Assembly (NCBI GenBank): GCA_964567685.1
Contig: CAZMNO010000010.1
Span: 23,087 to 87,086, forward strand
Origin: UBA5972 sp964567685
Lineage (GTDB): Bacteria > Pseudomonadota > Alphaproteobacteria > Rhodobacterales > Rhodobacteraceae
Direction: 5' to 3'
Length of the DNA: 64,000 bases
The stretch's first letter is position 1. Each line of letters opens with the position of its first letter. Shown here piece after piece: positions 17,281-27,033 of the stretch. A program made the translations under genes and the position numbers. The notes under the pieces were generated by a model, which saw only the letters and a list, made by a program, of their open reading frames with translations, was not told where the DNA came from and searched no databases.

Positions 17281-18095
17281 AACGCTTTCCTCAGCATGTT
17301 GAGCGCCATCAGCATGATGAAGAAGGCAAAGGCCCGCTTCAGCGGTTTAGCGTCCATCGCATGCGCCAGCCTGACACCAATAGGTGTGGTCAGCATGGTC
17401 ATCGAGACAATGATCAGAAAAGCCACCAGATTGACCTGCCCGATCATGGCAGGAGGGCGGCCTTCAGGCGGTGTGGAGGTCAGGAGAAACCCGATGACGG
17501 AGGGAACGGCGATGATCAGGCCAAAGCCCGCCGCCGTTGCCACCGCGCGGTGGATGGCGATGTTATAAAGGCTCATAAGGGGCACGCCGAAAGAACCGCC
17601 ACCGATCCCCATCAGCACCGAAAGGAACCCCAACATGGGCGACAGGAATGCCCGCACCAGCCCGGTTGGCATAACCTCGCCAAGGCGCCAGTGTGCCCGG
17701 CCAAAAGCCAGGTAGAGCCCGACGATAACGCCCAGAATACCGAAAACCACCATCAGAAACTCCGAGCGCAAGCCCTTGGTTGCCAGCATCCCGATAATCG
17801 CACCAATGGCGATGCCCGGCGCCCAGCTTTTCAGAATACCCCAGTCAACAGCACCTTTTTTGTTGTGGCTCAGAACCGAGCGTACGGATGTTACCACAAT
17901 CGTTGCCAGCGAGGTTGCCAGACAGATCTGCATCAGTTGCGGGCTGTGATAGCCAAGCCCGGAAAAGGCGAAAAAGAAGGCGGGTACCAGTATGATCCCA
18001 CCACCAACGCCCAGCAGACCGGCGACCACACCGGCAAATGCGCCGATGGCAAGCAACAGGGCAAGCATTGGCAACAGATTTGGCAGATCCAGCAT
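17271..18095 (-). CDS. TauE/SafE-family membrane exporter
   Basis: The 274-residue product has about eight hydrophobic helices and the family pattern GVVAGLLGVGGGIILVPAF near the N-terminus, repeated in weaker form as LMGIGGGSFGVPLMSLY in the second half. Family members export sulfite, sulfoacetate or other organosulfur anions. It is coupled to the PhyH gene downstream; whether the two act on the same compound is inference. Confidence 0.9.
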   Translation of the reverse strand: MLDLPNLLPMLALLLAIGAFAGVVAGLLGVGGGIILVPAFFFAFSGLGYHSPQLMQICLATSLATIVVTSVRSVLSHNKKGAVDWGILKSWAPGIAIGAIIGMLATKGLRSEFLMVVFGILGVIVGLYLAFGRAHWRLGEVMPTGLVRAFLSPMLGFLSVLMGIGGGSFGVPLMSLYNIAIHRAVATAAGFGLIIAVPSVIGFLLTSTPPEGRPPAMIGQVNLVAFLIIVSMTMLTTPIGVRLAHAMDAKPLKRAFAFFIMLMALNMLRKAFWA

Positions 18096-18122
18096 CGTCA
18101 GGTCCCTTTTTCGGGCATTACG

Positions 18123-19148
18123 TCACAAATTTGCCGCCTGCTGCAAGCCCTGAACATCGGCGATTGAGGCAAGAGCCGTCTCTACCAGTTCCGGACCAGC
18201 CCCGTCGCGATGCGCCCCTTCAGAAAGAATGCGCCGCCAGTTGCGTGCACCGGGCAGGCCGGCGAACAGGCCAAGCATATGCCGGGTGATCTGATTGAGC
18301 CGTCCGCCACCCCTGAGATGATCCTCGATATAAGGGAGCATCGCCATCACCGCCTCTTTGGCGCTGATATGATAATCCGCGCCAAATATCCGCTGATCGG
18401 CGGCCTTTAAAACCTGCACAGGATCATGATAGGCCGCACGCCCGATCATCACGCCATCCAGGCCCTGGCGCAGGAATTCCTCGGCCTGATCAAGCGAGGT
18501 AATGCCGCCGTTGATGACGATCTCAAGATCGGGAAAGGCCTTTTTCATCTCCAGAACGAGCGGATAATTCAGTGGTGGTATCTCGCGGTTTTCCTTCGGT
18601 GACAATCCTTCGAGCCAAGCCTTGCGCGCGTGAATGGCAAAGCACTTAATCCCCGCAGTGGCGACGGTTTCAAGAAACCTAGGCAGCATATCGCGCGGTT
18701 CCGCGTCATCAACGCCAATGCGGCATTTGACGGTGATGTCGGCCCCACCCGAGGCCTCGATCATCGCATGCGCGCAGTCCGCCACAAGCTGGGGTTTTTT
18801 CATCAAAACCGCCCCGAACCGCCCGGATTGCACCCTGTCAGACGGGCAGCCGACATTGAGATTGATTTCGTCAAACCCAAACCCGTTGGCGACTTTGACG
18901 GCCGTGGCCAGTTCATCAGGCACCGAGCCCCCCAGTTGCAGAGCAAGCGGGTGCTCGGCTGGATGATGCCCCAGAAGGCGCGCGCAGTCACCGTGAATGA
19001 CGGCAGCGGCGGTAACCATTTCGGTGTAGAGCAGGGTTCGGCGGCTTAACAGCCGGTGCAGATAGCGACAATGCCGGTCGGTCCAATCCATCATCGGGGC
19101 AACCGACAGGCGGCGATCAGGCGGAGTTGTGGCAGCGGTTTTCATCAT
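18123..19148 (-). CDS. dusA: tRNA-dihydrouridine synthase A
   Basis: The 341-residue flavoenzyme reduces uridine to dihydrouridine at positions 20/20a of tRNA. Visible features are the FMN-barrel start LSVAPMMDWTDRHCRYLHRL, the DusA-type YTEMVTAAAV, the catalytic Cys in INLNVGCPSDRVQSGRFGAV near residue 106 and the phosphate-binding part VINGGITSLDQA. DusA rather than DusB/C is chosen from the MMDWTDRHCR signature. Two adjacent ATG codons are candidate starts. Confidence 0.92.
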   Translation of the reverse strand: MMKTAATTPPDRRLSVAPMMDWTDRHCRYLHRLLSRRTLLYTEMVTAAAVIHGDCARLLGHHPAEHPLALQLGGSVPDELATAVKVANGFGFDEINLNVGCPSDRVQSGRFGAVLMKKPQLVADCAHAMIEASGGADITVKCRIGVDDAEPRDMLPRFLETVATAGIKCFAIHARKAWLEGLSPKENREIPPLNYPLVLEMKKAFPDLEIVINGGITSLDQAEEFLRQGLDGVMIGRAAYHDPVQVLKAADQRIFGADYHISAKEAVMAMLPYIEDHLRGGGRLNQITRHMLGLFAGLPGARNWRRILSEGAHRDGAGPELVETALASIADVQGLQQAANL

Positions 19149-19254
19149 CGCCGACCTGATACGACATCACCTGATCAGGGCATAGGTAAAAATGCTTCCT
19201 TGTATTCAATAAAGCGAATATAATGACACAACCGGTTTGTCTAAGGAGCACCAA

Positions 19255-20229
19255 ATGCGTCGTACCTACCCCACTCGCCGTGATCTGTTGAAAATGGCAG
19301 CAATCGTACCGACTGCCGGTTTGGCTGCGCCGGTTCAGGCGGCACTTGCACCGCCATCTGCCGAACAGGCACCGGGGTTCCACCGGTTCTCTTTGGGTGA
19401 AGCGCAGATCACCGTTGTGTCAGACGGCCATTTCGAGATGCCGGTCTCTGATGCGGGCGTCAATGCCGATCCGGCTGAGGTTCAGGCTTTTCTTCGCGCC
19501 AGATACCGTTCGACCGAGTCCTCCTATCGCCACACCAATCATTTGTTTGTCGAGATTGGCGACGCCAAAGTCCTGGTGGATGTAGGGTCGGGTGACCGCT
19601 TTGTCGATACTGTCGGCAAGCTGATCACCAATCTGGAAAACGCCGGCATTGATCCAGATGAGATCACCCATGTGGTGATCACGCACGCCCATCCCGATCA
19701 TATCTGGGGCCTGCGTGATGGTTTTGACGAACCGATCTTTCCGGACGCGGAATATGTGATCGGTGGCGCTGAAGTGGACTATTGGCTGCAAGACGATCTG
19801 GTCAACCGGGTTGCGCCGGAAGAACAGCAGATTGTTCTGGGGGCGGTCAATTCGATCAATATCGAAGGGCTGGAGTGGACCATCGCCCAGGACGGCCATG
19901 AAGTGGTGCCGGGGATCACAATAGTGAACTCACCGGGTCATACACCGGGCCATATCAGTGTGCGGGTTGAGAGCGAGGGCCAGAGCCTGATTGCGCTGGG
20001 CGACAGTTTCACCAATGTTTTCATGGATTTTGCGCATCCCGAGTGGGTAATCCGGCGCGATCACGACAAAGAGCAGACCGTCGCTACCCGCAAGCGAATG
20101 CTGGATATGACGGCAAGTGACGGAATTGTCGTTCTGGGGTATCATTTTCCATTTCCGGGGGTCGGGCACGTGATGCGGGAAGCTGGTGCCTACCGGTTTA
20201 TACCATCGGTTTGGCGCTGGCAGGGATGA
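19255..20229 (+). CDS. Tat-exported metallo-beta-lactamase-fold hydrolase
   Basis: The start at 19255 has AAGGAG six bases upstream and gives 324 residues beginning MRRTYPTRRDLLKMAAIVP, a twin-arginine signal peptide, with cleavage likely after VQA. The metal-binding motif is THAHPDHIWG near residue 141, with further ligands in NSPGHTPGHIS and ALGDSF. The layout resembles periplasmic lactonase-like or organophosphate-hydrolase-like members of the fold, but the substrate cannot be told. A longer reading starting with TTG at 19237 is not preferred. It is divergent from dusA. Confidence 0.88.
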   Translation: MRRTYPTRRDLLKMAAIVPTAGLAAPVQAALAPPSAEQAPGFHRFSLGEAQITVVSDGHFEMPVSDAGVNADPAEVQAFLRARYRSTESSYRHTNHLFVEIGDAKVLVDVGSGDRFVDTVGKLITNLENAGIDPDEITHVVITHAHPDHIWGLRDGFDEPIFPDAEYVIGGAEVDYWLQDDLVNRVAPEEQQIVLGAVNSINIEGLEWTIAQDGHEVVPGITIVNSPGHTPGHISVRVESEGQSLIALGDSFTNVFMDFAHPEWVIRRDHDKEQTVATRKRMLDMTASDGIVVLGYHFPFPGVGHVMREAGAYRFIPSVWRWQG

Positions 20230-20242
20230 GATAAAAACCGGC

Positions 20243-21022
20243 TCAGGCTGATCTGACGACTGGTTCGTCTTTGGCACCGCGCTGCCATTGGCGAAGTGCA
20301 TCGCCAAACGCCTCGAACAATGGCCGCGATACCGGGTCTTTGTCGGCATTCCATTCGGGATGCCACTGCACGGCCAGCGTGAACCCAGGTGAGTCTTTCA
20401 CATGGATGGCTTCAGGCGTGCCGTCTTCAGCATGACCTTCAACCACGATACCCGGTCCGGCTTCCTTGATGCCTTGCCCGTGCAGGGAATTGACCAAAAC
20501 CTCGTTCTTGCCCCAGAGCCGGGCAAATACCCCCTCGGGCTCAAGCGCGATCATGTGCCGGTGGGCAAATTTCTCTTCAATGGTGCCTTCGGGCGGCATG
20601 CGGTGGTTCATCCGTCCCGGCAGGTCGCGGATTTCAGGGTGCAGAGTGCCGCCAAATGCAACGTTGAATTCCTGAAAACCGCGGCAGATGCCTAAAATCG
20701 GCTGGCCGCGCTTAGCACAGCTCTGGATCAGTTCCAGTGCCAGCTCATCGCGGCAATGATCAAACTCGCCATGTGCTTCGGTCTCTTCCTCACCATAGTA
20801 AGACGGGTGCACATTGGGCCGTCCGCCTGTGAAAACGAACCCGTCACAAGTGTCCATGAGGGTTGGAATATCAACCATATGCGGATCGGCCGGAACAATC
20901 AGCGGCAAGGCAGAGGCGACTTTGGCAATCGCTTCGATATTGATCATACCGCTGGCCTGCACCCGGTAATCATCGCCGATGATGTGAAAATTTCCGATGA
21001 TACCGACGACGGGGCGTGTCAT
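20243..21022 (-). CDS. Class I glutamine amidotransferase / gamma-glutamyl-GABA hydrolase-like
   Basis: The 259-residue product has the nucleophile elbow ILGICRGFQEFNVAFGG with Cys near residue 117 and the His-Glu part in LAVQWHPEWNA near residue 223. These fit the peptidase C26 (PuuD-like) group, which cleaves gamma-glutamyl bonds of polyamine or ethanolamine derivatives. No other puu genes are nearby, so substrate is open. It converges on the metallo-hydrolase gene across 13 bases. Confidence 0.88.
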   Translation of the reverse strand: MTRPVVGIIGNFHIIGDDYRVQASGMINIEAIAKVASALPLIVPADPHMVDIPTLMDTCDGFVFTGGRPNVHPSYYGEEETEAHGEFDHCRDELALELIQSCAKRGQPILGICRGFQEFNVAFGGTLHPEIRDLPGRMNHRMPPEGTIEEKFAHRHMIALEPEGVFARLWGKNEVLVNSLHGQGIKEAGPGIVVEGHAEDGTPEAIHVKDSPGFTLAVQWHPEWNADKDPVSRPLFEAFGDALRQWQRGAKDEPVVRSA

Positions 21023-21240
21023 TGATTTCCTGAGTTCGCGCGGGATATTTATCTGAGTAATTATCTCAAGTATTTTCCCCGGTCAAGCCCCTGACCGTAA
21101 AAGCAATATTGGCAGAGTCTTGTGTGAGATACGCCAAAGGGCGCAAATTCGTTCGCTGCTGTTAAACAGGGCGGATTTTCTTCTCTTGCCTCTGCGCGTT
21201 ATCAAACTAGGCTGGCCGAAATCCAGATTCCGGAGGTGAA

Positions 21241-23802
21241 ATGACCACCCAAAACACGATCCGCCTTGCTGATTATCAACCGGCCGACTTTATCATTGGC
21301 GATGTCCATCTGACCTTTCGTCTTGATGCCAAGGCAACTCGTGTGCGGTCGCGGATTGGCTTTAAACGCAGGCCGGGTACCAGTGGCGATCTGGTGCTGG
21401 ACGGGCAGGATCTGAATCTGATCTCCGCCAGTATCAACGGCAAAGCGCTTGGCGCAGAAGATTACAAACTGACACCCGATCACCTGACCATTGCGGGAAA
21501 AGACCTGCCTGATCATTTCGTGTGGGAGGCCGAGGTTGAGATCGATCCCGACGGCAACACATCGCTTAGCGGGCTTTATACTTCCAAAGGCATGTTCTGC
21601 ACCCAATGCGAGGCCGAAGGGTTTCGCAAGATCACCTATTACCTTGACCGCCCCGATGTCATGGCAACCTTCAGTGTCAGGATCGAGGGTGGTCAGCCGG
21701 TGATGCTGTCAAACGGCAATCCAACCGCACAAGGCGAAGGCTGGGCCGAATGGCATGATCCGTGGCCCAAACCGGCCTATCTGTTCGCGCTCGTGGCTGG
21801 TGATCTTGTCTCCTATGACGACCGATTCACCACCGCCTCGGGCCGTGACGTTACGCTGAAAATCTGGGTCAGGGCAGGGGACGAGGACAAATGCGCTTAC
21901 GCGATGGATGCGCTCAAGCGCTCTATGCGCTGGGACGAGGTTGAATATGGCCGTGAATACGACCTTGACCTGTTTCAGATCGTTGCAGTTGACGATTTCA
22001 ACATGGGGGCGATGGAGAACAAAGGGCTGAATATTTTCAACTCCAAATATGTGCTCGCCAGCCCCAAAACTGCAACCGACCGCGATTTCGAGCTGATTGA
22101 AGGCATCATCGCGCATGAATATTTTCACAACTGGACCGGCAACCGCATCACCTGCCGAGACTGGTTCCAGCTGAGCCTGAAAGAGGGGCTGACCGTTTTT
22201 CGCGATCAGATGTTTTCGGGCGATCAGCGCAGCCACGCCGTCAAGCGCATCAGCGAGGTTCAGCAATTGCGCGCCCGTCAGTTCCGCGAGGATGCAGGGC
22301 CGCTGGCACATCCCGTCAGACCGCGTGAATACAAGGAAATCAATAACTTCTATACGGCCACGATCTATGAAAAAGGGGCCGAGGTGATTTCGATGCTGCA
22401 TAATCTGGTTGGTCCGGCAGATTACCGCAAAGCGCTTGATCTATACTTTGAACGCCATGACGGGCAGGCCTGCACGATCGAAGACTGGCTTCAGGTCTTT
22501 GCCGACACGACCGGGCGCGATCTGGACCAGTTCAAGCTCTGGTACAGCCAGTCCGGCACACCACGGCTTGAGGTCAGCGATGAATTTGCCGATGGTACCT
22601 ATACACTGACCTTTACCCAGACCAATCCGCCGACATCCGGGCAGGACGATAAGAAACCACAGGTCATTCCCATTGCCACCGGCCTTCTCAACCCCAATGG
22701 CGATGAAGTGGTGCCAACGCAGATTCTGGAGATGACGCAAGCTTCGCAAAGCTTCGTTTTCACCGGCCTTGCAAGCAAGCCGATCCCGTCCTTGTTGCGC
22801 GGCTTTTCCGCACCGGTGATCCTGAAGAAGGCAAGCGACAGTCAGGAGCGTTGTTTTCTGCTCGCCCATGATACCGATCCGTTCAACAAATGGGAGGCGG
22901 CACAGAAGCTTGCTGTCGACACCCTGCTTTCGATGCTGAAAGAGGGTGCCGCGCCTGATAACGAGTTTCTTGATGCCCTGCACCGCGCAGTGATTGACAA
23001 CCGGCTTGATCCGGCGTTTCGGGCGCTCATTGCGCGGCTTCCTTCCTTTGATGAAACCATCACCCAGGTGCATGAAGCGGGTCAGACGCCCGATCCTCTG
23101 GCCATCAGGTCAGTCCGCTGCCGTTTGCTGAAAGCTATCGCTGACAGGATCGGAGGCGATCTTGATGGTCTCTATCGCAGCATGACCGTTCCCGGCCCTT
23201 ATAGCCCCGATGCCTCTGCCGCTGGAAAACGCGCCTTACGCGAGAGCGCACTTGCCTATCTGACCTGGCGTGACGGGCCCGCGCCTGCAAAAGAACAATT
23301 CCGCACAGCTGACAACATGACCGAACAGCTGGGCGCGCTCAACTGCCTGCTGGCGGCCTCTGAAGGCAATGAAGAAACTGCTGCGTTTTACAAACAATGG
23401 CAGGGCAATGACCTTGTTATCGATAAATGGTTCATGCTGCAGGCAGGCCATGCCGCCCCTAAAAAAGCTGTTGCGATAGCAAGAGAACTAGCCGAACACC
23501 CCGATTTTGACTGGAAGAATCCTAATCGATTCCGCGCCCTGATCGCCGGGTTTTCAATGATGAACCTGCCCGGCTTTCACGACCCTTCCGGCGCTGGTTA
23601 CGAATTCGTCACCGATTGGTTGGTACGGCTTGATCCCTTCAATGCCCAAACGACGGCAAGGATGTGTTCCGTGTTTGATACCTGGCGCTGGTATGACCAT
23701 GACCGCCAGACGCACATGCGCCGGGTACTGGAGCGCATCGCCGCAACAAAGGATCTTTCGCGCGATACGTCTGAAATGGTTGAGAGAATTCTCAAGGGTT
23801 GA
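21241..23802 (+). CDS. pepN: Aminopeptidase N
   Basis: The 853-residue M1 zinc aminopeptidase is full length. The exopeptidase motif GAMENKGLN is near residue 256, the zinc motif HEYFH at 292-296 and the downstream Glu ligand in SLKEGLTVFRDQ. N-terminal beta domain, catalytic domain, small beta domain and helical C-terminal domain (from about residue 530) are all present. It trims N-terminal residues from peptides in the cytoplasm. The start has GGAGG a few bases upstream. Confidence 0.95.
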   Translation: MTTQNTIRLADYQPADFIIGDVHLTFRLDAKATRVRSRIGFKRRPGTSGDLVLDGQDLNLISASINGKALGAEDYKLTPDHLTIAGKDLPDHFVWEAEVEIDPDGNTSLSGLYTSKGMFCTQCEAEGFRKITYYLDRPDVMATFSVRIEGGQPVMLSNGNPTAQGEGWAEWHDPWPKPAYLFALVAGDLVSYDDRFTTASGRDVTLKIWVRAGDEDKCAYAMDALKRSMRWDEVEYGREYDLDLFQIVAVDDFNMGAMENKGLNIFNSKYVLASPKTATDRDFELIEGIIAHEYFHNWTGNRITCRDWFQLSLKEGLTVFRDQMFSGDQRSHAVKRISEVQQLRARQFREDAGPLAHPVRPREYKEINNFYTATIYEKGAEVISMLHNLVGPADYRKALDLYFERHDGQACTIEDWLQVFADTTGRDLDQFKLWYSQSGTPRLEVSDEFADGTYTLTFTQTNPPTSGQDDKKPQVIPIATGLLNPNGDEVVPTQILEMTQASQSFVFTGLASKPIPSLLRGFSAPVILKKASDSQERCFLLAHDTDPFNKWEAAQKLAVDTLLSMLKEGAAPDNEFLDALHRAVIDNRLDPAFRALIARLPSFDETITQVHEAGQTPDPLAIRSVRCRLLKAIADRIGGDLDGLYRSMTVPGPYSPDASAAGKRALRESALAYLTWRDGPAPAKEQFRTADNMTEQLGALNCLLAASEGNEETAAFYKQWQGNDLVIDKWFMLQAGHAAPKKAVAIARELAEHPDFDWKNPNRFRALIAGFSMMNLPGFHDPSGAGYEFVTDWLVRLDPFNAQTTARMCSVFDTWRWYDHDRQTHMRRVLERIAATKDLSRDTSEMVERILKG

Positions 23803-23984
23803 ATGGGGTAATGTTGTGATCTGTTGCAGGCTGTCAATTCAGCAGATAGAACCATTTTACATATCCAACAGATGTTCAGACTCTAAAAAGAAACATAGGC
23901 GGCATTCGATGTCGCATTTTCCACAGACCTTCGGGTGATTTTGGGCCAGTTCCAGTTCGTGATCGTATCCTGGACAGTTAAATA

Positions 23985-24575
23985 ATGCCAAACAACCTCA
24001 GCCCACTTCTCAGCGCTCTTGCAGAGCTTTTTGCCAGTGAAAACCGCCCTGGAGGCACTGAAGCCGCTGCGACTTTGCGCGACTGCGCTGCGCTCTCAAC
24101 CCAATTGCCGGAAGCTCCAGCCGGTCCACTTGATCATCATCTGACGAAAATGCTGGCCGGTGATCCGCACGCCTTATCGCCACTCATTCGTGACGCGGAA
24201 CCCTGGCTGGTCTGGATTTTCAGCGAGCTGAAAGGGCGCATCCGGTCCGAGATTGCAAGTGGCATGATGCAGTGCGAACTGGCAGGTCCCGATGGCATTT
24301 TCAAACGCCCGAATATACGCGTTGGGCTTTGGGTGCAGGCACCTGATCTCAACTACACGACCCGCAGCCATGCCGCCGAAGAGACCTTTTTCATCCTCGG
24401 CGGCAGCGCCATCTGGAAGGCTGGCGATGCGCCTGAAATCGAGGCAGGTTGCGGTGAAATTGTGCATCACCCTTCATTCACCCCCCATTCAGACTGTACC
24501 CAAAACACCCCATTATTGGCGGCATGGCGCTGGTCTGGTGACATCTCGATTGAGCAGTACACCCTTAAGGGATAA
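23985..24575 (+). CDS. DMSP-lyase-family (DddQ-like) cupin with substituted catalytic Tyr
   Basis: The 196-residue protein has a helical N-terminus and a C-terminal cupin barrel. The segment 124-135 (YTTRSHAAEETF) and 157-168 (GEIVHHPSFTPH) align by spacing with the metal-site motifs of DddQ (Y-x2-H-x-H-x3-E-x-Y and the later His). Tyr124, His129, Glu133 and His168 are kept, but the DddQ positions His123 and Tyr131 are Arg127 and Phe135 here. It is therefore a family member whose lyase activity is doubtful. It lies between pepN and an SDR gene 30 bases downstream, probably in one unit with the SDR. Confidence 0.7.
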   Translation: MPNNLSPLLSALAELFASENRPGGTEAAATLRDCAALSTQLPEAPAGPLDHHLTKMLAGDPHALSPLIRDAEPWLVWIFSELKGRIRSEIASGMMQCELAGPDGIFKRPNIRVGLWVQAPDLNYTTRSHAAEETFFILGGSAIWKAGDAPEIEAGCGEIVHHPSFTPHSDCTQNTPLLAAWRWSGDISIEQYTLKG

Positions 24576-24605
24576 GTTGGCTCTATTCGTCTGGGGGGCT
24601 GATTT

Positions 24606-25358
24606 TTGGAAACGCCCAAAACCATTTTGATTACCGGAGCCAGTTCAGGCATCGGTGCGGCCACTGCAATCGCAGCGGCCGAATGCGGTTATGACGTTGG
24701 CATTGGCTATTGCAACGACCGGGAAGGTGCTGAAATCACAGCAAAAAAGGTTGAATCCCTCGGTCAGAAGGCGGTGATCCTGCAAGGCGATGTTTCCGAC
24801 CCGGATGATGTCGAGGACATGTTCGACCGCTTTGACGACGAGATCGGTGAGATCGGCGTTCTGGTCAATAACGCGGGAATCGCTGATGTGGCGCAACGGG
24901 TGGAAGAGATGTCACCTGCGCGTCTGCGTCGCATGTTTGACGTCAATGCCATTGGGCCGTTCCTTTGTGCACGGCAGGCTGCGATGCGCATGTCCTACCA
25001 GTTTGGCGGCGCTGGCGGTGTGATTGTCAACGTTTCCTCCATCGCCGCACGCAATGGTGCAGCTGAGCGGGCTGTGGACTATGCCGCATCCAAAGGCGCG
25101 CTTGATGTGCTGACCAAAGGTCTGGGCGATGAGATGGCGGCCGATCACGTGCGCGTTGTCGGTGTTCGCCCCGGTATCATTGATACAGAGATTCACGCCA
25201 AGAATGGCGAGCCTGACCGGATCAGAAACATGTCAAATCAGCTGCCGATGAAACGCGCCGGCACCCCAAGGGAAGTCGCTGACACCATCGTTTACCTGAT
25301 GTCCGACAAGGCCAGCTATATCACCGCCACTTCGATTGATATAAGCGGCGCGCGCTAA
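24606..25358 (+). CDS. SDR-family NAD(P)-dependent oxidoreductase
   Basis: The 250-residue product is a classical short-chain dehydrogenase: ILITGASSGIGAATAIAAA at the N-terminus (nucleotide binding), LVNNAGIAD near residue 86, catalytic Ser in VNVSSIAARNG, and Tyr-x3-Lys in VDYAASKGALDV near residue 160. The start is TTG at 24606 with a G run ten bases upstream; no suitable ATG is available in the conserved N-terminus. The close spacing to the cupin gene suggests joint expression. Substrate is unknown. Confidence 0.88.
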   Translation: METPKTILITGASSGIGAATAIAAAECGYDVGIGYCNDREGAEITAKKVESLGQKAVILQGDVSDPDDVEDMFDRFDDEIGEIGVLVNNAGIADVAQRVEEMSPARLRRMFDVNAIGPFLCARQAAMRMSYQFGGAGGVIVNVSSIAARNGAAERAVDYAASKGALDVLTKGLGDEMAADHVRVVGVRPGIIDTEIHAKNGEPDRIRNMSNQLPMKRAGTPREVADTIVYLMSDKASYITATSIDISGAR

Positions 25359-25375
25359 AACTCCACTCGCGTATC

Positions 25376-25416
25376 CATTGTTTCAGAAAATCTCCGGGGT
25401 CCGGGGCAGCGCCCCG
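25376..25416 (-). repeat. Dispersed intergenic element, copy 1, with GC hairpin
   Basis: Read on the minus strand it has a hairpin of CGGGGC and GCCCCG around three bases, then CCCCGGAGATTTTCTGAAACAATG. The core GGAGATTTT...AAACAATG matches the copies near 43471 and 56953. It fills the gap between the SDR gene and gatB. Confidence 0.5.
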
Positions 25417-25517
25417 AATTCATTCAGGCCGAACCCTTTTGCCAAGACCCACGCACCCCCTTGCTCCTGCGCGGAGCCTCGCTTAAACCCCAGTTCGCAA
25501 ACTACAGGAACCGGATC

Positions 25518-27029
25518 ATGCTCGACCACGCCTATTCTGCCCCCAAAGTCAAAACCATCGCCGGTGCGCGCGAGGACTGGGAACTGGTCATCGGCATGGA
25601 GGTGCACGCTCAGGTTTCCTCCAACGCCAAACTGTTTTCCGGTGCTTCAACCAAATTCGGGGCCGAGCCGAATTCAAACGTTGCTTTCGTTGATGCGGCC
25701 ATGCCCGGGATGCTGCCGGTGATCAACGAGTATTGCGTCGAACAGGCGGTTCGCACCGGGCTTGGGCTGAAAGCCGAGATCAACCTTTTCAGCCAGTTTG
25801 ACCGCAAGAACTATTTCTATCCCGACCTGCCACAGGGCTATCAAATCTCCCAGCTTTATCACCCGATTGTCGGCGAGGGTGAGGTGCTGGTGGAAATGGC
25901 CAACGGCACTGCGCGGCTGGTCAGGGTCGAACGCATCCATCTTGAGCAGGATGCCGGGAAATCCGTTCACGATATGGATCCGAACAATTCCTTCGTTGAT
26001 CTCAACCGCACCGGTGTTGCGCTGATGGAAATCGTCAGCCGCCCTGATATCCGCGGGCCGGAAGAGGCGGCGGCCTATGTTACCAAGCTGCGGCAGATAC
26101 TGCGTTACCTGGGCACTTGTGACGGCAACATGCAAAACGGAAACCTGCGTGCCGATGTCAACGTCTCGGTCTGCCGACCCGGTGATTATGAGCGCTATCA
26201 GGAAACCCAGGATTTTTCCCATCTCGGCACCCGTTGTGAAATCAAGAACATGAACTCCATGCGATTCATTCAGGCGGCGATTGATTATGAAGCCCGCCGC
26301 CAGATCGCCATCATCGAAGATGGCGGCTCGGTCGATCAGGAAACCCGGCTTTACGATCCCGACCGGAATGAAACCCGCTCCATGCGCTCTAAGGAAGAGG
26401 CGCATGACTACCGCTATTTCCCCTGTCCCGATCTGCTGCCGCTGACCATAGAACAAAGCTGGGTCGACGGGATTGAGGCCAGCCTGCCGGAACTGCCCGA
26501 CGCCAAGAAAGCGCGTTTTGTGGCGGATTACGGCATGACGGATTATGACGCTTCGGTTCTAACAGCCGAGGTTGCTAATGCGGCCTTCTTTGAGGAAGTG
26601 GCCAAAGGGCGTGACGGCAAGCAAGCGGCGAACTGGGTGATCAATGAGCTGTTCGGTCGTCTCAACAAGGAAGACCATTCGATCAAGGAAAGCCCGGTCT
26701 CGGCGGCTCAACTTGGCGGCGTTCTCGATCTCATTGCCAAGGGTGACATTTCAGGCAAGATCGCCAAGGACGTATTTGAGATCGTCTATACCGAAGGTGG
26801 CGACCCGGCCGAGATAGTCGAAAGCCGCGGCATGAAGCAGGTTACCGATTTGGGCGCGATTGAGGCCGAGGTGGATAAAATCATCGCCGAAAATCCGGAC
26901 CAGGTCGCAAAAGCCAAAGAGAATCCGAAGCTGGCGGGATGGTTTGTTGGACAGGTGATGAAGGCAACCGGCGGCAAGGCCAACCCGAAAGCAGTGAACG
27001 AATTGGTGAACAGGAAGTTGAACGGCTGA
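25518..27029 (+). CDS. gatB: Aspartyl/glutamyl-tRNA amidotransferase subunit B
   Basis: GatB is the kinase-transamidase subunit of GatCAB, which converts Glu-tRNA(Gln) or Asp-tRNA(Asn) to the amides. The 503-residue product starts at 25518 (MLDHAYSAPKVKTIAG) after AGGAA and contains WELVIGMEVHAQ, the family signature DLNRTGVALMEIVSRPD near residue 160 and a C-terminal YqeY-like tail domain (KAVNELVNRKLNG). GatA and GatC are not adjacent. A longer in-frame reading from 25461 has no family support. Confidence 0.95.
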   Translation: MLDHAYSAPKVKTIAGAREDWELVIGMEVHAQVSSNAKLFSGASTKFGAEPNSNVAFVDAAMPGMLPVINEYCVEQAVRTGLGLKAEINLFSQFDRKNYFYPDLPQGYQISQLYHPIVGEGEVLVEMANGTARLVRVERIHLEQDAGKSVHDMDPNNSFVDLNRTGVALMEIVSRPDIRGPEEAAAYVTKLRQILRYLGTCDGNMQNGNLRADVNVSVCRPGDYERYQETQDFSHLGTRCEIKNMNSMRFIQAAIDYEARRQIAIIEDGGSVDQETRLYDPDRNETRSMRSKEEAHDYRYFPCPDLLPLTIEQSWVDGIEASLPELPDAKKARFVADYGMTDYDASVLTAEVANAAFFEEVAKGRDGKQAANWVINELFGRLNKEDHSIKESPVSAAQLGGVLDLIAKGDISGKIAKDVFEIVYTEGGDPAEIVESRGMKQVTDLGAIEAEVDKIIAENPDQVAKAKENPKLAGWFVGQVMKATGGKANPKAVNELVNRKLNG

Positions 27030-27033
27030 GGTC

